Shown: positions 11,233-22,801, numbered from the stretch's first letter. The stretch: DNA of 64,000 nt from Aporrectodea caliginosa (GCA_020284085.1 JACEVL010000827.1:186001-250000), one strand, 5' to 3'. A program made the numbers and translations. The notes: generated from the letters alone by a model not told the origin.

Positions 11233-11256
11233 ATCCGTTCTCGTATTGTTTGGTAG

Positions 11257-11408
11257 GTTTACGATTTACGAGAGCACTTCGCCTTATGACGATTCCCGAT
11301 GTCCTGCAGTACCTGAACGTTCTGAAGACGTCCAACAGCATTCGCCTTTGCCAGCTTGTCTCGACTCTCATCAGTGTCTGGTTCACAGGGGCCGGGTTCG
11401 TTCACTTG
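11257..11408 (+). CDS. slo: slo exon B: S4 voltage sensor and S5
   Basis: Bases GT complete the glycine begun in exon A. The exon then reads [40 protein letters not shown] and [10 protein letters not shown] before the donor GTAGGT. S4 arginines appear in the Slo pattern (LRF.RALRL), followed by the S4-S5 linker (LKTSNSIRL) and S5 ending GF.HL. Length 152 bp, entry phase 1, exit phase 0. The acceptor TTGTTTGGTAG is short and directly follows a LINE tail. Identification is firm from the S4 pattern and from continuation into the pore exon. Confidence 0.95.
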
Positions 11409-11559
11409 GTAGGTGGTTCAAGAACGACTGATAGGATTGTCTGGATAGGTTGCACTGTGTGACGGATTGATACTATTAGTTATGTATTCAGTTAGTTACC
11501 TAGATATGTTTAATATACAGTAATATGCTTGTTTGAATATACCTGTTTGAGTATATGCT

Positions 11560-11830
11560 TTTTTTCAGCTGGAGCGGTCCGGAATGGCGTTCCGGGACCT
11601 TTTTTCAGCTATTAAAAAATAATTTAGTTAATTTAAATTTTCATAAAAAATTATTTTTAATTATTTAGATACTTTAATTTGATTTCAGTGCTTTCGGTGT
11701 TTATTGATATTGATATATATGAAATAGAAACATTGCCATAAGATAATGCCCCTATAACTTCTGAATTTGTTGAGTTCCGGAACCTTTTTTCTAGAAAAAA
11801 AACACTGAATAATAATATAGCTTCTGTCAA
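11560..11830. mobile_element. MITE-like element ending TTTTTTCTAGAAAAAA..CACTG
   Basis: The right part 'gaatttgttgagttccggaa', 'ccttttttctagaaaaaaaacactg' is repeated at 40231-40345. The left side contains 'ggaatggcgttccgggacct', partly inverted to it. Likely a non-autonomous DNA element; the exact left end is not settled. Confidence 0.5.
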
Positions 11831-12151
11831 GTTCTTCACAAAAGTGCTGTCTATGATGGTATTGGCTTGACCCCCAGCCCCCTAAATTCTGACGTTGCAC
11901 TGAAAATGACCAAAGAAGCTGTTTCTTGGAGACTTGATTTGATGGAGCACTAATGAAAAAGCTGGTCGTCGCGATGCAGCTTTTCTCTGGCGCTGAGATA
12001 TTTGGATTACATTAAGAACAAAAAGTTCATAAGCAAACAGTGCTTAGATAGCTTGAAAGGTCACCAGTGGCAGGTTTCTGAATAATTGCGAAGTCCAGAG
12101 AACAACACGGCTCTCATTTGTTTGAGTGAGCCTGGCAAATTTTTGACGTGT

Positions 12152-12275
12152 CAGATGCAATTTGTTTGGACCAAGGTATTTGACATTCTCACAATTATCA
12201 ACGAAGTGATTCTGTCTTGTGAAAGATGTTTTTGTTTGCCAAGCCCAAAAGGTCAATATGCAGATTTCCAGGTCC
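12152..12275 (+). repeat. 122-bp dispersed duplicate, copy 2
   Basis: Near-identical to 10373-10494, differing at only a few positions. No coding is evident. Confidence 0.8.
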
Positions 12276-12357
12276 ATAAGACAGTAAAGACTGGTTTTCT
12301 CAAATAAAATTGATGAAATAGATAAAAGAAATTCCTGAACGAAATGTATTCTGTTAG

Positions 12358-12369
12358 CTCATCATCATC

Positions 12370-12413
<44 letters not shown>

Positions 12414-12680
12414 AATCATCATCATCATCATCATCATCTTCATCATCATCGTCATCATCATCATTATCATTGTCATCATCATCATCATTATCTCATCATC
12501 ATTATCCTCATCATCATCATCTCCACCACCACCATCATCATCATCTTCATAATCATCATCATCATTAGAAACAACAACATCATCATCATCACCATTCATC
12601 ATCACCATTCATCATCACCATTCATCATCACCATTCATCATCATCACTCTTCCTCCTCCTGCTCCTCCTCATCCTCATCA
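12358..12680. repeat. (CAT)n-rich simple repeat
   Basis: About 300 bp of CAT/CTT/CCT triplets, including four tandem copies of a 15-bp unit 'catcatcaccattcat' near 12588-12640. The Met-rich and Asp-rich frames over it are repeat translations. Confidence 0.95.
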
Positions 12681-13520
12681 TCCTCATTACTCAAGAATGG
12701 TTTTCGTAATTGTAATTGTAAGCTCAGATTTATATAGCACCTCTTCATCATCATGAAGCTCATCCAAGTCACTTGATGCTGATGATGATGGGGTTGACAG
12801 CCCATCACCAGCAATTTCAACCCCAACATCAGCAACGCTGTCTTTTAGGCAGAAAGAGAGAGAGAGAGAGAGAGACCATAGGTGTCTTCTTCCCTTTCTT
12901 CCTCTTACATCCATAATTCCGAACGTAATGGGTATTATGTCTTCTCGTGTTGCTTTTCCTCGTGTTTGTCCAGAGAGACTCAGGTTCCACTGCATTAGTT
13001 ATGCATGTGTGTATGAATCTGGCTATTTATGGAGTGCCTTTTAAGAACCTCACATAGGTGCCATATAAAGGTCAGTCCTCTCCTATGGGAAGCTTTGTTA
13101 GTATGAATTTCTGAATGCTGATTTTTATGTAGCCCATTTTTGCAGCCTCATCAAAGCAAGACAGTGAAATTATTCCACATGATACTGGTAATTGCAAATT
13201 TATATGGTGCCACTGCCATACAGTTCAATTCGACTCAGGTTAAACTTGTTATCATCTGTTACTACTATATTGTGTAATGTTACTGTATACTTGTCAGTTT
13301 GAATTAATAAACGAATATTATTATTATTATATTTCGAGAAAGACTCATCAGTATTCCAATGGAATACAGTAAGGTATGGTAGTCAGTCTCGTCAGATGTC
13401 AGGTCACTGATCGCTACCAAAATTGTTGGTGTGTGATGTTGAGAAATAACTTTGCATTACATTCGACTTGGAATGTAGGTAGAAGTTTCTGGAACACATT
13501 CTGTCGTGTTCTGTTGACAG

Positions 13521-13691
13521 GTGGAGAATTCTGGCGATCCTTTCTTTGGCTTCAGTAATCCACAGCACCTGACGTACTGGGAGTGTGTATACTTTACACT
13601 GGTTACCATGTCAACGGTTGGCTATGGAGACATCGCCTGCAAAACCGTTTTTGGCAGAATCTTCATGGTCCTATTCATTCTTGGTGCTTTG
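13521..13691 (+). CDS. slo: slo exon C: pore loop, selectivity filter and S6
   Basis: The exon reads [40 protein letters not shown] and [17 protein letters not shown], then GTAAGT. TVGYGD is the potassium selectivity filter, ENSGDP and LTYWECVYF are Slo-specific pore-turret and pore-helix motifs, and the FMVLFILG stretch is S6. It has 57 codons, phase 0 on both sides, and starts with GTG encoding valine (an internal exon, so not a start codon). This exon alone identifies the family. Confidence 0.98.
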
Positions 13692-13814
13692 GTAAGTGTC
13701 CTTGTTTCAGAAGTGCTTTCAGGGGACAATAGTAACAATACCCGATGCCTCAAATTGTGCTAGCAGCTGGTTAACTTTGTCATCAGGTAGCAAAGCTTGA
13801 CTTTCAATCATAGA

Positions 13815-13895
13815 ATTTCAATCAATCATAGAATTTATATAGCGCCTCTTCAAGGGCTCTACTCAGAGGCGCTCCCGAGCCAGGCCTGATCATAC
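13815..13895 (-). mobile_element. Short LINE tail
   Basis: Reverse complement of the common tail: 'aatttatatagcgcctcttc' followed by 'tactcagaggcgctcccg'. No RT sequence is left. Confidence 0.75.
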
Positions 13896-14514
13896 AGTGG
13901 ATCATACTTTCTTCGAATGGCTTTTCTGCAAGCTAAAGATCAACCAAACTCCAACACATTTATAACAATACTGTTGACAGAAGTGTGAAAATAATGCAGT
14001 AGTTATCTTATTTTAACGTTACCATACAGTATTGTGTAGTGAATGGCTTCTAAATCGTTGTAGTTCTGGGCCTAAAATGACAACTTTGTTTAGGAAATGA
14101 GAGTTGAGAGGCCATATTGTTGTTAAAATATAAATAGAAAATAACATTGGTATGCATCCCTTCATGGTGATGAATATATCGCTGAAAGCTTCACATACTG
14201 TTATTTTGGTTTAGTTCAACTTCCAAGTCGAAATCAGTCACTTTCCTGTAGGGATTTTTATTTTTTATTGAGCACCAGGTTCTTTTGCTCAATTTTGTGT
14301 GACAGGTTTAAAAAAACTATTTAACAATTATTGTGACAGCATTACTTGGTGGAATGGTAATGCACTCGTCTTGTGATTCAAAGATTAGACTGTGCTGATG
14401 GATTCTTTGACCTTAATGACCTGAAAGGTGTGTAATGTAAGTGTAAAATAACATAGCATAACAAGGGTTTTAAGTGGTTCAGAAGACGTGTAGTCTGTGT
14501 TAAAACCACTGCAA

Positions 14515-14830
14515 TACACTTAATAGCTCAAGTTTCCTAGCTTCCTCTTAAAAGCTGTGATAGTGTCCACTGAGACGGTACTATCATCCAAACCATTCCT
14601 CAAGTCTACAGCTCTTTCACTGAAGAATTTCTGTCCTAGTGTTCCCTTTGGTTTCTTAAATAATTTATAGCTGTGTCCCTGAGTTGCCTTGTTTGGTGCT
14701 AATTCAAAGAACCTTTCCCACTGTGGTGCTTCCTTTCCAGTGATAATCCTATAAGCTTCAATTAGATCTCCTCTCCATCTTAGAAATTTCTCAGTGGTGC
14801 TCAAGGTTGCTTTATGGAGTCCAGCTTATT
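14515..14830 (-). mobile_element. LINE 3' end with RT C-terminal remnant (second family)
   Basis: On the minus strand an open frame of 94 codons reads LRWRGDLIEAYRIITGKE, then HSYKLFKKPKGTLGQKFF, SERAVDLRNGLDD and a tail. The order RGDLIE.YKI..G, GHS.KLFK, FFS.R.VDLWNGL is the C-terminus of another widespread non-LTR reverse transcriptase type. The tryptophan of the WN motif is replaced by arginine here (LRNGL), consistent with decay. Confidence 0.82.
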
Positions 14831-15476
14831 CACTGCCTCTAAATCAAATAAAGTCTGCATAAAATGGTCAGATCACGATTGCCTCAGTCAGCACCTAGTG
14901 CTGGCATAAATTATTTCTTGTGTAGCAAGGATAGCAGTACTGCACAGTAATATAAAAATTACTTTTCATAGAGCACTGTAAGAAGTGAAGTACTTTAACA
15001 CTTTAACGACAAGTGTGTACTGAAAGTGACTTGGAAACCAATTCAAATCACAACATAACATAACATAACATAGGTTTTTTATTGCTCCCAAAAAAGTACA
15101 GTAACAAATCATCATCTTTCAAATAATACTAAGTTGGGATACAAAAGGAGGACCTAAAGGGACCAGAGTCCCGCTAAGCAGGGCCACCTATGTACCAGTG
15201 CTGTTAGGTGGAGGTTGATAACATCATCCTTTACAATATCATTAATCATTGCTATGCACTTGCCAAGTTTTGGGATTCTTCTGTTACTAGTGCAAGACCC
15301 ACAGAAAAGAAAAGGAATAATGGTAGATTTTTACCTTAAAGGTTCTTAGAAGTCATTTAATTAGATTTTACTTATATGTTCAGAATTGGGCTGTTAAGTT
15401 CAGCAGTTTTTCATGTTCAGTACATGTACTATGCATTGTAGAAGTACTTGGTGAAAGGTTTGATTCTTGGTTTCAG

Positions 15477-15568
15477 GCAATGTTTGCCAGCTTCATTCCA
15501 GAAATAATGGAAATTCTGGGAAATCGAAGCAAATATGGCGGTTCTTACAAGAAGGAACATGGAAAAAG
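15477..15568 (+). CDS. slo: slo exon D: end of S6 and S6-RCK1 linker
   Basis: Reads [30 protein letters not shown], then AG, which joins the G opening exon E to give arginine. It matches the conserved AMFAS..PEI..L.G.R.KYGG region that links the gate to the RCK1 ring. Length 92 bp, entry phase 0, exit phase 2. The donor is GTTTTT, unusually weak beyond the GT, but the reading frame across the 208-bp intron to exon E fits exactly. Confidence 0.94.
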
Positions 15569-15776
15569 GTTTTTATCAACATTTAAAAGATCATTTACTT
15601 TTACTCACAAATAGAGCATTTCAAAATGAAGTATTTATCTTGCAAGTATATTATCTTTACACTTTTGTCTTTATTCCATTTTATTCTTTTAAAATTTGTT
15701 TTTTTATCAAAGTTTAGTACATGTGAGGTACTAACAATATTTAGTGTTTTTACAAGTGAGGGATTATATCTTGTAG

Positions 15777-15887
15777 GCATATCGTTCTTTGCGGACATAT
15801 TACGTACGAATCAGTTTCGAACTTCATGTCAGACTTTCTGCACAAAGATCGTGAAGACGTTGATGTGGAACTTGTCATAATGAACCG
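15777..15887 (+). CDS. slo: slo exon E: RCK1 beta-strand A to helix region
   Basis: G completes arginine; then [20 protein letters not shown] and [16 protein letters not shown], ending CG|GTAAGC. HIVVCGHIT is the first strand of the RCK1 Rossmann fold. The acidic [10 protein letters not shown] stretch corresponds to the part of RCK1 implicated in calcium sensing in vertebrate BK (the D362/D367 area); residue-level equivalence is inferred. Length 111 bp, phase 2 in, phase 2 out. Confidence 0.95.
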
Positions 15888-16097
15888 GTAAGCTGAAACT
15901 GTCGTTTGTATTCCAGAACAGTTCTCTATATTTTTATTTAGAGCATGCACAAAGTAAGTCTGAGGCGAGGATGAATGGTTGCTATGGGGCCAGGACGTAG
16001 TCAATGACTAGTCATGCAAAGCTTACAGTAAAATTGTGTCATGCATCTGTCTTTTCTTGACAACGACCTAATTGAATGACTGATTGACTGGTTGTAG

Positions 16098-16203
16098 AAA
16101 GGAACCTGATCTGGAACTGGAAGGACTTTTCAAACGACATTTCACTCAAGTGGAATTTTTCCAGGGAACGGTCATGGATGCAAATGATCTCCATCGGGTC
16201 AAT
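16098..16203 (+). CDS. slo: slo exon F: RCK1
   Basis: A completes the arginine codon; then [35 protein letters not shown] and donor GTGAGT. It matches the Slo stretch [20 protein letters not shown]. Length 106 bp, phase 2 in, phase 0 out. Acceptor GGTTGTAG. Confidence 0.95.
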
Positions 16204-17139
16204 GTGAGTGTTCTGTTGAATATTTCGTAATGCGGATCATCCCTACTATAAACTGCAGCTTCACTGTTACTGCTTCATTGTGGTCAGTCCATCTTCTTGG
16301 AATAGCTTACGTAACGACCTATGACGTGAGCTGCGTGGTCTATCTTTGCCTCTGTTCTACAAGTGCTTATAAACCGGGTTCAAGAGTTTCGGTGCTGGGT
16401 TTGTGTGGAGTTTCTCTTGAAGACGTGCTTTTTGTGACAACCATTATAGTTGCGCTTTCAGTATTATTCATGTTGCCTGTCTTGTGCCCATTGCAGCATT
16501 TGACATCTGTGGAGTTGGAGGAGGTATTGTGTTAAATGTTGTGTTGTCAAGGATGACTGGTGTATCATCAAGTACGGGTCTTTTAGCTGATATACAATGC
16601 TGAACCGTTATGGGTTCACGTGTATAACATGCCTCTGCCCCAAGGAATAGAATCAGATGCCACTCTCTCTTTGTGGCTCAAATTCACTTCCTTCCTTCAA
16701 AAAGCGACTCAAAACTCACTATTTCTCCTTGACTTTCAAGCACTTGGATATCTAACTGCATCTTCTCCTGGCAGCCGACTATCTCATATTCACATTTCGG
16801 TGTTACCATGCACGCGTTACAAATTTAATTAACAATGATCATAATAATAATGGAATCCTGATTTAGCAATTTAAGATGGAAATGATTGCAGTGATGGTGA
16901 TTAATACACTGAAGAAAACAGTGATAATGATGATGAGGCTGAACATTACTGTGGTCAGTATAATGATATAGGTTCCAGTTTGGAGAATCCTGAGAAGTTC
17001 CTGAAAGGCACTACATATAATGTTCAGGTATGTTTGTACAATGCCATGATGTTGATAATTATTATCATGATTATGAAGATGATGTTGTTGTTGATGGTGA
17101 TGATTATGATGTTGATGATGCTGATGCTGATGATGATAG
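16204..17139. other. Intron F-G (0.9 kb)
   Basis: Contains a decayed LINE end (16625-16800) and, just before the exon, a run of GAT/GTT/GCT triplets (about 17040-17137) that supplies the acceptor. The 101-codon open frame near 16230 has no recognisable motif and is not supported. Confidence 0.6.
16625..16800 (+). mobile_element. Decayed LINE RT C-terminal fragment
   Basis: The forward sequence encodes pieces like LWLKFTSFLQKATQNSLFLL after 'gaatagaatcagatgccac', which resembles the 'LP..IR...S...FK..LKT.LF' end of CR1/L2-like reverse transcriptases. Heavily eroded. Confidence 0.45.
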
Positions 17140-17292
17140 ATCAAGGAGGCCGATTCCTGTCTAGTACTGGCGAACAAGTACTGCGAGGACCCAGATGCGG
17201 AGGATGCTGCCAACATCATGCGAGTCATTTCGATAAAGAACTACCATGCGGACATTCGAGTCATCATTCAGCTGCTTCAGTACCACAACAAG
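17140..17292 (+). CDS. slo: slo exon G: RCK1
   Basis: Fifty-one codons in phase 0: [51 protein letters not shown], donor [31 protein letters not shown] is among the most conserved Slo1 segments. The acceptor is ...GATGATAG with no normal pyrimidine tract, because the intron end is a GAT triplet repeat. Confidence 0.97.
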
Positions 17293-17569
17293 GTCAGTCA
17301 ACCAGGGAGTCAGTCAGGTATTTCGTCAGCTAGGTATTCAGTCAGTTGTCAGAGTTTTTTCAGGAAGTAGGCCACTCAGTTGGTGAGGTAAGGTAGTTGG
17401 AGGGAGAGTCGGTTCTGTGAGCTATTGGGTTTCAGTGGAACTACTACCATGATTTTTTATTACAGTTTTACGCAAGGCAGCTTGTGACTGAAACCCTTTG
17501 AATTATGATAATGATGATATGAAGGTTGTTAGGTAAGATTAGATTAATTTATACTTAGTTATCTGGAGA

Positions 17570-17890
17570 ATGTGCATGATGATCTAGTGGTTAGCCTGCT
17601 GGACTGTCAACTAAGAGGTCAGGGATTCCAATCCCTGCCAGGGCAGAAATTTGTGCCCCATGGGCAACTCATTTATAACGAGTACACCGACACTACACTG
17701 TCAGTGGGAAGATCAAACGATGAAAGAGACAACTGACCACCCGCCTTTATAATCCAATCTAAGAAAATGAAGTTGCTAGCACTTTGTACTGCCTCTCATG
17801 CTAGCTTAACACTTAACGACGAGAGTGTGCTAAAAGCGACTGAATGCAGCTCATCATAAAGTCTTATGGGACTGCTGTTCTTCTTTTGAT
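17570..17890 (+). mobile_element. tRNA-derived SINE, family A, copy 3
   Basis: The head reads 'gatctagtggttagcctgct', and GGATTCCAATCCC is the B-box region. The body contains 'cgagtacaccgacactac' and 'aagaaaatgaagttgctagc', matching the other copies. Confidence 0.75.
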
Positions 17891-18404
17891 GGGAGAATGA
17901 ATGACACAGATGAAGTCCATCGCATTGACAGTCAGTTGAAGGAGAGTATGTTAGACAAGCAGGCATTGATTTGTGTGGGCATCACGTGAATGCGATTTTA
18001 ATGGATGTGTACATATCCATATGTTGCCAGTATCCTACCGAGCAACTTCCACTTTCACTTCCACAATGCAACACCGATGAATAAGCTGACCTCCATGATA
18101 TTCTTTTTTTATGGCACTGAGAAATTTCAGATACTTAAATTTAAATTTGTGGGATGTTATCGAAACCATTATTCTGATATAAATAGAAATCACTTCTTTT
18201 TATCAGAGAATCCAACAGCATCTATTTCGTGGCAGAACTTGATGTCTAGACATTTGATTTTACAGATCTGAACGCAAGCTGTGGCACAGGCTACACTTTC
18301 AGAATTTAGCTACATTCTGGAAATTTTTATGAAATTTTCAATTTAGATTAAATCAAGTGAAATGTTCTTTCTTGTAATCCAAATTTTGACATTTAACATC
18401 ATAT

Positions 18405-18480
18405 AGGCTAGCACAGAGAGTGCCTCTGAGTAGATATCTTGAAGGGGCACTATATAAATGTTCACTTACATTACATTATG
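18405..18480 (+). mobile_element. Short LINE tail
   Basis: 'gagtgcctctgagtagatat' and 'cttgaaggggcactatataa' followed by an ATTAC-rich end. Common tail only. Confidence 0.7.
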
Positions 18481-18758
18481 TCTGTATAATTATATCAATG
18501 TATGTGTATGTGTCTGTATGAAGACACTTGATATCTGGAGCATTTTACATATGGTACCTCACAAAAGAGCTACACGTCTATAGCTTAAGACTGCTTTTCT
18601 CAAGGCGTTCTTTGCAATGGGAGTGCCTCTGATTAGGTTGTACTGTGAGAGGTGCTTTATAAGTCTGTAAATAGAATAGAATACCTGTCTTACCGGTCTA
18701 AACAAGTATACTTTAAGTACCTTATTGTAAATCTATGCATGGTTTTGTTGTGTGTTAG

Positions 18759-18914
18759 GCCTACCTCTTGAATATTCCCAGCTGGGATTGGAAAAGAGGG
18801 GACGATGCCGTATGTCTGGCAGAACTGAAGCTTGGCTTCATAGCACAGAGCTGCTTAGCACCAGGGTTCTCCACTCTAATGGCCAATTTGTTCACCATGA
18901 GGTCCTACAAAACA
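18759..18914 (+). CDS. slo: slo exon H: RCK1
   Basis: Fifty-two codons in phase 0: [52 protein letters not shown], donor GTAAGT. It matches [32 protein letters not shown] of animal Slo1. The final RSYKT continues with SPDMPQW in exon I, as in arthropod Slo (RSFKTSPD), and unlike the vertebrate form. Confidence 0.97.
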
Positions 18915-19057
18915 GTAAGTCTGACCTGTTTTCTGGCTAAAGAGTTTGCAAATAGACTTGAACCTTTTCATAGTATATGTTAGCTTGTTAGATTTGACTG
19001 GGATAAGGTTTAGTAAGGCTGTTGCATGTCTTATTCAGGACCTTTACTGCCTCTGCA

Positions 19058-19310
19058 GCACACGATAGCGCATTGGATAAGACACTGGCATGGAGAGCGA
19101 GAGGTACCGAGTTCGAGTCCCGTAGGGCGGACATGCTTTGTAGGCTGCTATTAGCTCTGTGTATTGCAGGTTGTCTGTTCTGTTAGTTGTTAAGATTTAC
19201 GTCTTCTGTCATTTGTGTTCTTGTTAATTGTTTCAATTGCATAACTGTACACTGTAACCAGTTGCGGTTTGTCAACCAGATTGTTTCAATAAACAAAAAT
19301 ATTATATTAT
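19058..19310 (+). mobile_element. tRNA-head SINE with LINE-type tail, family B
   Basis: A-box-like ATAGCGCATTGGATAAG and B-box-like GAGTTCGAGTCCC about 40 bp later; the body ends with TGTAACCAGTTGCGGTTTGT, CAACCAG and AATAAACAAAAATATTATA. The same tail, without this head, ends the elements at 35640-35695 and 41215-41265. An inverted copy with head and tail lies at 24880-25130. Confidence 0.8.
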
Positions 19311-19634
19311 ATGTTCAGCTGAGTCCATGGGGGTCAATGTACCCAAGACCCATTGGTACCTAACACCAGATGGATTGCCTCTGTAATTGTCTCCTAAGAC
19401 TGTTCCTCTGAATTGGATCAGATTGATTTCTCTGACTTGTATGTGTTCTTAGTTATGATTGCCTGTTGATGTCTTTTGCATTAGCTTGAGGTGCTGTGTG
19501 TTTCATGAAGTCGTGACTGTGTATTGGATTTTTGAATGCACTTGCGGGTATTTGTTTGATTGTAGGTCTTGTATATGAACAATTATATAGTATATAACCT
19601 TGTACAAGTCCTTAAAAGCATGTCCTATCCACTG

Positions 19635-19956
<322 letters not shown>

Positions 19957-20284
19957 GATTGATCTTTTGGATGTTGACCTAATTAGAGCTTGGCTGTGGT
20001 GTGCCATCAGTTGATGCCTTGTGTAGTAGACTTCAGCATTATGGAAGTAACTAATTGATAATAATTGACTATAAGATTGCTTATTACTGGTTTATTATTA
20101 TAATAATAATGATAATTACGACAATTTATATGGCGCCGTTACACGGCCATGCCGTTACAAGGGCGCCTTACAAAACAGCTAACAACAGTCGGGATAAGCT
20201 CTTGCGAACAGGTGTGATTTTAGGCGAACAGGTGTGATTTTGTTAAGTGTAGTAGTCGAATTGTCTGGTCAGTGATATGCATTT

Positions 20285-20610
20285 TTCCTCCACCAATACC
20301 GCCACTGTCGTCTGCCTTAGGTTCCTCTACTTATCACCATAATCACCCCACAGACCTTTCATTCCAAATTGAAGTCTCACTTCTTCAAGAATTCCTACCC
20401 TGATCCAACCAATCCTCCACCTTTGAAGCTGTCTCATTCTCAACGAAACCCACCTTAGCAAATGCTTTACCTCTTCTCTCTGGTCTCTATGGCAACCTGC
20501 ACTGGACATTGATATGTGATAATATGCAGCGCTTGTGAATAAGCTGGCGCCCTGTGCTTAGCTTCAGAGTAGAGCTTTAGAAATTTGAGTTTACGATTAC
20601 GATTAGATAA
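20285..20610 (+). mobile_element. LINE 3' end fragment
   Basis: Shares with 37340-37735 the blocks 'aggttcctctacttatcacc', 'ttgaagtctc.cttcttcaa', 'gaaacccaccttagca' and 'gcgcttgtgaataagctggc', ending 'gtagagctttagaaatttga'. A 3' end of a non-LTR element, 5'-truncated. Confidence 0.65.
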
Positions 20611-21404
20611 AAAAATTGTAATGAGCTTTTTAATGTTTGATCCAGATATTGGCCACTTTGTTAATAGTCTAGGACCATACTTAGGAATACGACATGCTGT
20701 ACATACAGAAGATTTCCTAACAAATATGTCACGGGGGTTATCTGCACTCACGTTTGCTTCTTATACGAGCAGCCACTGCATCGTATAATTGTTGTTCTAA
20801 GCTGCTACTTTCCCATAAACCTCTGGTCTTCTTGTTGTTGCTACCAAAAGAAGCGAACGTCGTGCCGCTTGATGAAACCGTCTTGTCCTAAGCGGACGAT
20901 TATGCTCCATATCTTTTGACATTAGCTCAACAATACCCTGTGGTCGATGAAATTGATTTTGCTTTACATCTCTCCTCTTCCATCTGTCTCATCTCAGTCA
21001 TCTGAGGCCGTCCTCGACTCTTGTATTCGGTGGACGGCATCTGCGCCGGAACAGAAATCGATCTGCGACCATTGTGGTCGCGTCGTCTCGCGTTCTCCTT
21101 GAAAGATAGAATTAGTAATCTATGGGCGTAAAAGCCGGCGAAATGTTTATTCGGCCTGGTCGCGACACATCCAATTATCGTCCTGTCATGGCGTTATGTG
21201 GGAATGGAAAAAGGAAGAACCAGCTGCTGGTTGATATCCTCGTCCCGACGACGTTCTACTGCAATTCAGTTTTAACCGTTGGTGGTGAAAAAATTTGTTG
21301 TCCTGAAGTGGGCAATCTTGTAGTGTCAGGGTGCGTAGGTTTACTTGCATCGTGAGTGTCAGTTAGGGTCAGATTAGGTGGTCGTGAGTGTCAGTTAGGG
21401 TGAG

Positions 21405-21447
21405 GTTAGGCGTCGTGAATGTTGGTTAGGGTTAGGGTTAGGGTTAT
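21405..21447 (+). repeat. Short interstitial TTAGGG run
   Basis: Four consecutive TTAGGG-like units (GGTTAGGGTTAGGGTTAGGG) preceded by degenerate 'gtcagttagggt' copies from 21358. A telomere-type motif far from any visible chromosome end. Confidence 0.75.
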
Positions 21448-22801
21448 AATGTCGTCATTAGACAACATGGTGCCTTCCACACAGCATGCCAAAAGATGCC
21501 GTATAGCACCAGTGAATTTACGCACCCCGATGCTGCATGTTTGCCCTGAAGTGTTAATCGTAATCGTAATCTCCAAACTTCTAAAGCACCACTCGAAAGC
21601 CAAGCGCAGGGCACCAATCCACCATGTATTGTCTGTTCAAAATGAGACGATTTAAAACATTTGGTCACAGAATCTAAGCCTGTTGTATATGCTGGCATTG
21701 TATATGCTGACAGTTTCATATACTTTCTTTGTCAGCTTCAGGTCTCAACTTAAGACTTTGTCTGTTTCAACTGGCTTACCAACCATGGTGTGATTTTGAT
21801 TTTGACTGAGCTTCTCCAGCGAGTCTCAAGTTTTGACTACAGCTTCACGTAGAGTAGATTAGATTAGATTGGAATCAAATATTTACATGGCACGTTGTTA
21901 AAGCCCTTCAACATTTAGTATGCACGTGACTTGGAATTATCTGGTTCATGAAATCTAGTGTTTGTGAGTAATGAACAAATAACTGCTAACAAATATGATG
22001 TCGTCATGATGGACAATTCTGAGACTAGTAGTAGTCTCAAGTTTAGTGTTTGTAATGTAAAGTATGCCAATGTAGTGCAATATTACAATAAGTATGTAAA
22101 ATTTATATGATGCATTATTGGTGCCAAAAGCAGTGGATGTTATTGGGATATATTAATAAGAAAGTCCTACGAAATGTTGTAAGAATCATTCTACATCCTG
22201 AATGGGACGACCACTCGAACTGATTTAGCTGTGGATTTTGCTCTGGCATACAATTGATCGATGATGCCCTTGTGCAGCTAAATGAGCCTGAGCTGTGATT
22301 TGAATAGGATATAAAACAGATGGCAATGAAGAAGACCATCTGCAACTCTGCCACTTTTCGCTTTCTGACAGTGCCAGTCCCAAGCCTGGATAAAGAAGGA
22401 GGGCGACGCTAATGGTCTTTGTTACCACACAGCTAGTCGTTAAACAGACAACCCACCAAGACCATCTGCGTAGACACAGGGATCAGTTGCAGAATGTTCA
22501 CTGTACCCGTGAGAAGGTTTCAGGCTACATCATTGTCTGTAGAATAGAATTTTTAACTTGATCTGAAATTCATGAAGAGTGTCGGAGGCAATTACGAGCC
22601 TTTCAATTCTATAGACCTTGAAGTAACCTGAAACCAGCATTATCCAACATTATTATGATGATGTTGGTTCATATTGGATTTGCACAGTCGATGGTCGTCT
22701 GAAATTTGGGAATTCGTTGTGCTGTTCTGTGTCTAAGTCCATTTATGTCATTCAGGTCAATGCCCAAAGCGGACCTGTTTAGACCTTGTTGTCCTTTGTT
22801 G

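Larger units (their letters stand above)
4125..11256. other. Intron A-B (7.1 kb)
   Basis: The donor is GTAAGT and the acceptor TTGTTTGGTAG. Contents recognised: the CA tract, a hAT-like element at 4877-5062, a possible inverted-repeat element at 5543-5902, a hAT-like element near 6335-6645, a 35-bp minisatellite (6854-7178), a long-TIR element (7433-7648), repeat fragments rich in G and C runs (about 8320-8440, 8698-8945, 9990-10090) and a LINE end at 10135-10425. No Slo-like coding was seen. Confidence 0.75.
11409..13520. other. Intron B-C (2.1 kb)
   Basis: Contains a transposon fragment at about 11560-11830, the second copy of the 122-bp duplicate, a CAT/CTT simple-repeat block (12358-12680) and a short AG repeat (12857-12875). 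A LINE tail remnant on the minus strand lies at about 12700-12760. The acceptor of exon C is TTGACAG. Confidence 0.7.
13692..15476. other. Intron C-D (1.8 kb)
   Basis: Holds a LINE tail (minus, 13815-13895), a LINE RT remnant (minus, 14515-14830) and a (CATAA)n run at 15050-15075. Acceptor TTGGTTTCAG. Confidence 0.75.
17293..18758. other. Intron G-H (1.5 kb)
   Basis: Contains SINE family A copy 3 (17570-17890), a LINE tail (18405-18480) and otherwise unremarkable AT-rich sequence. Acceptor TTGTGTGTTAG. Confidence 0.7.
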
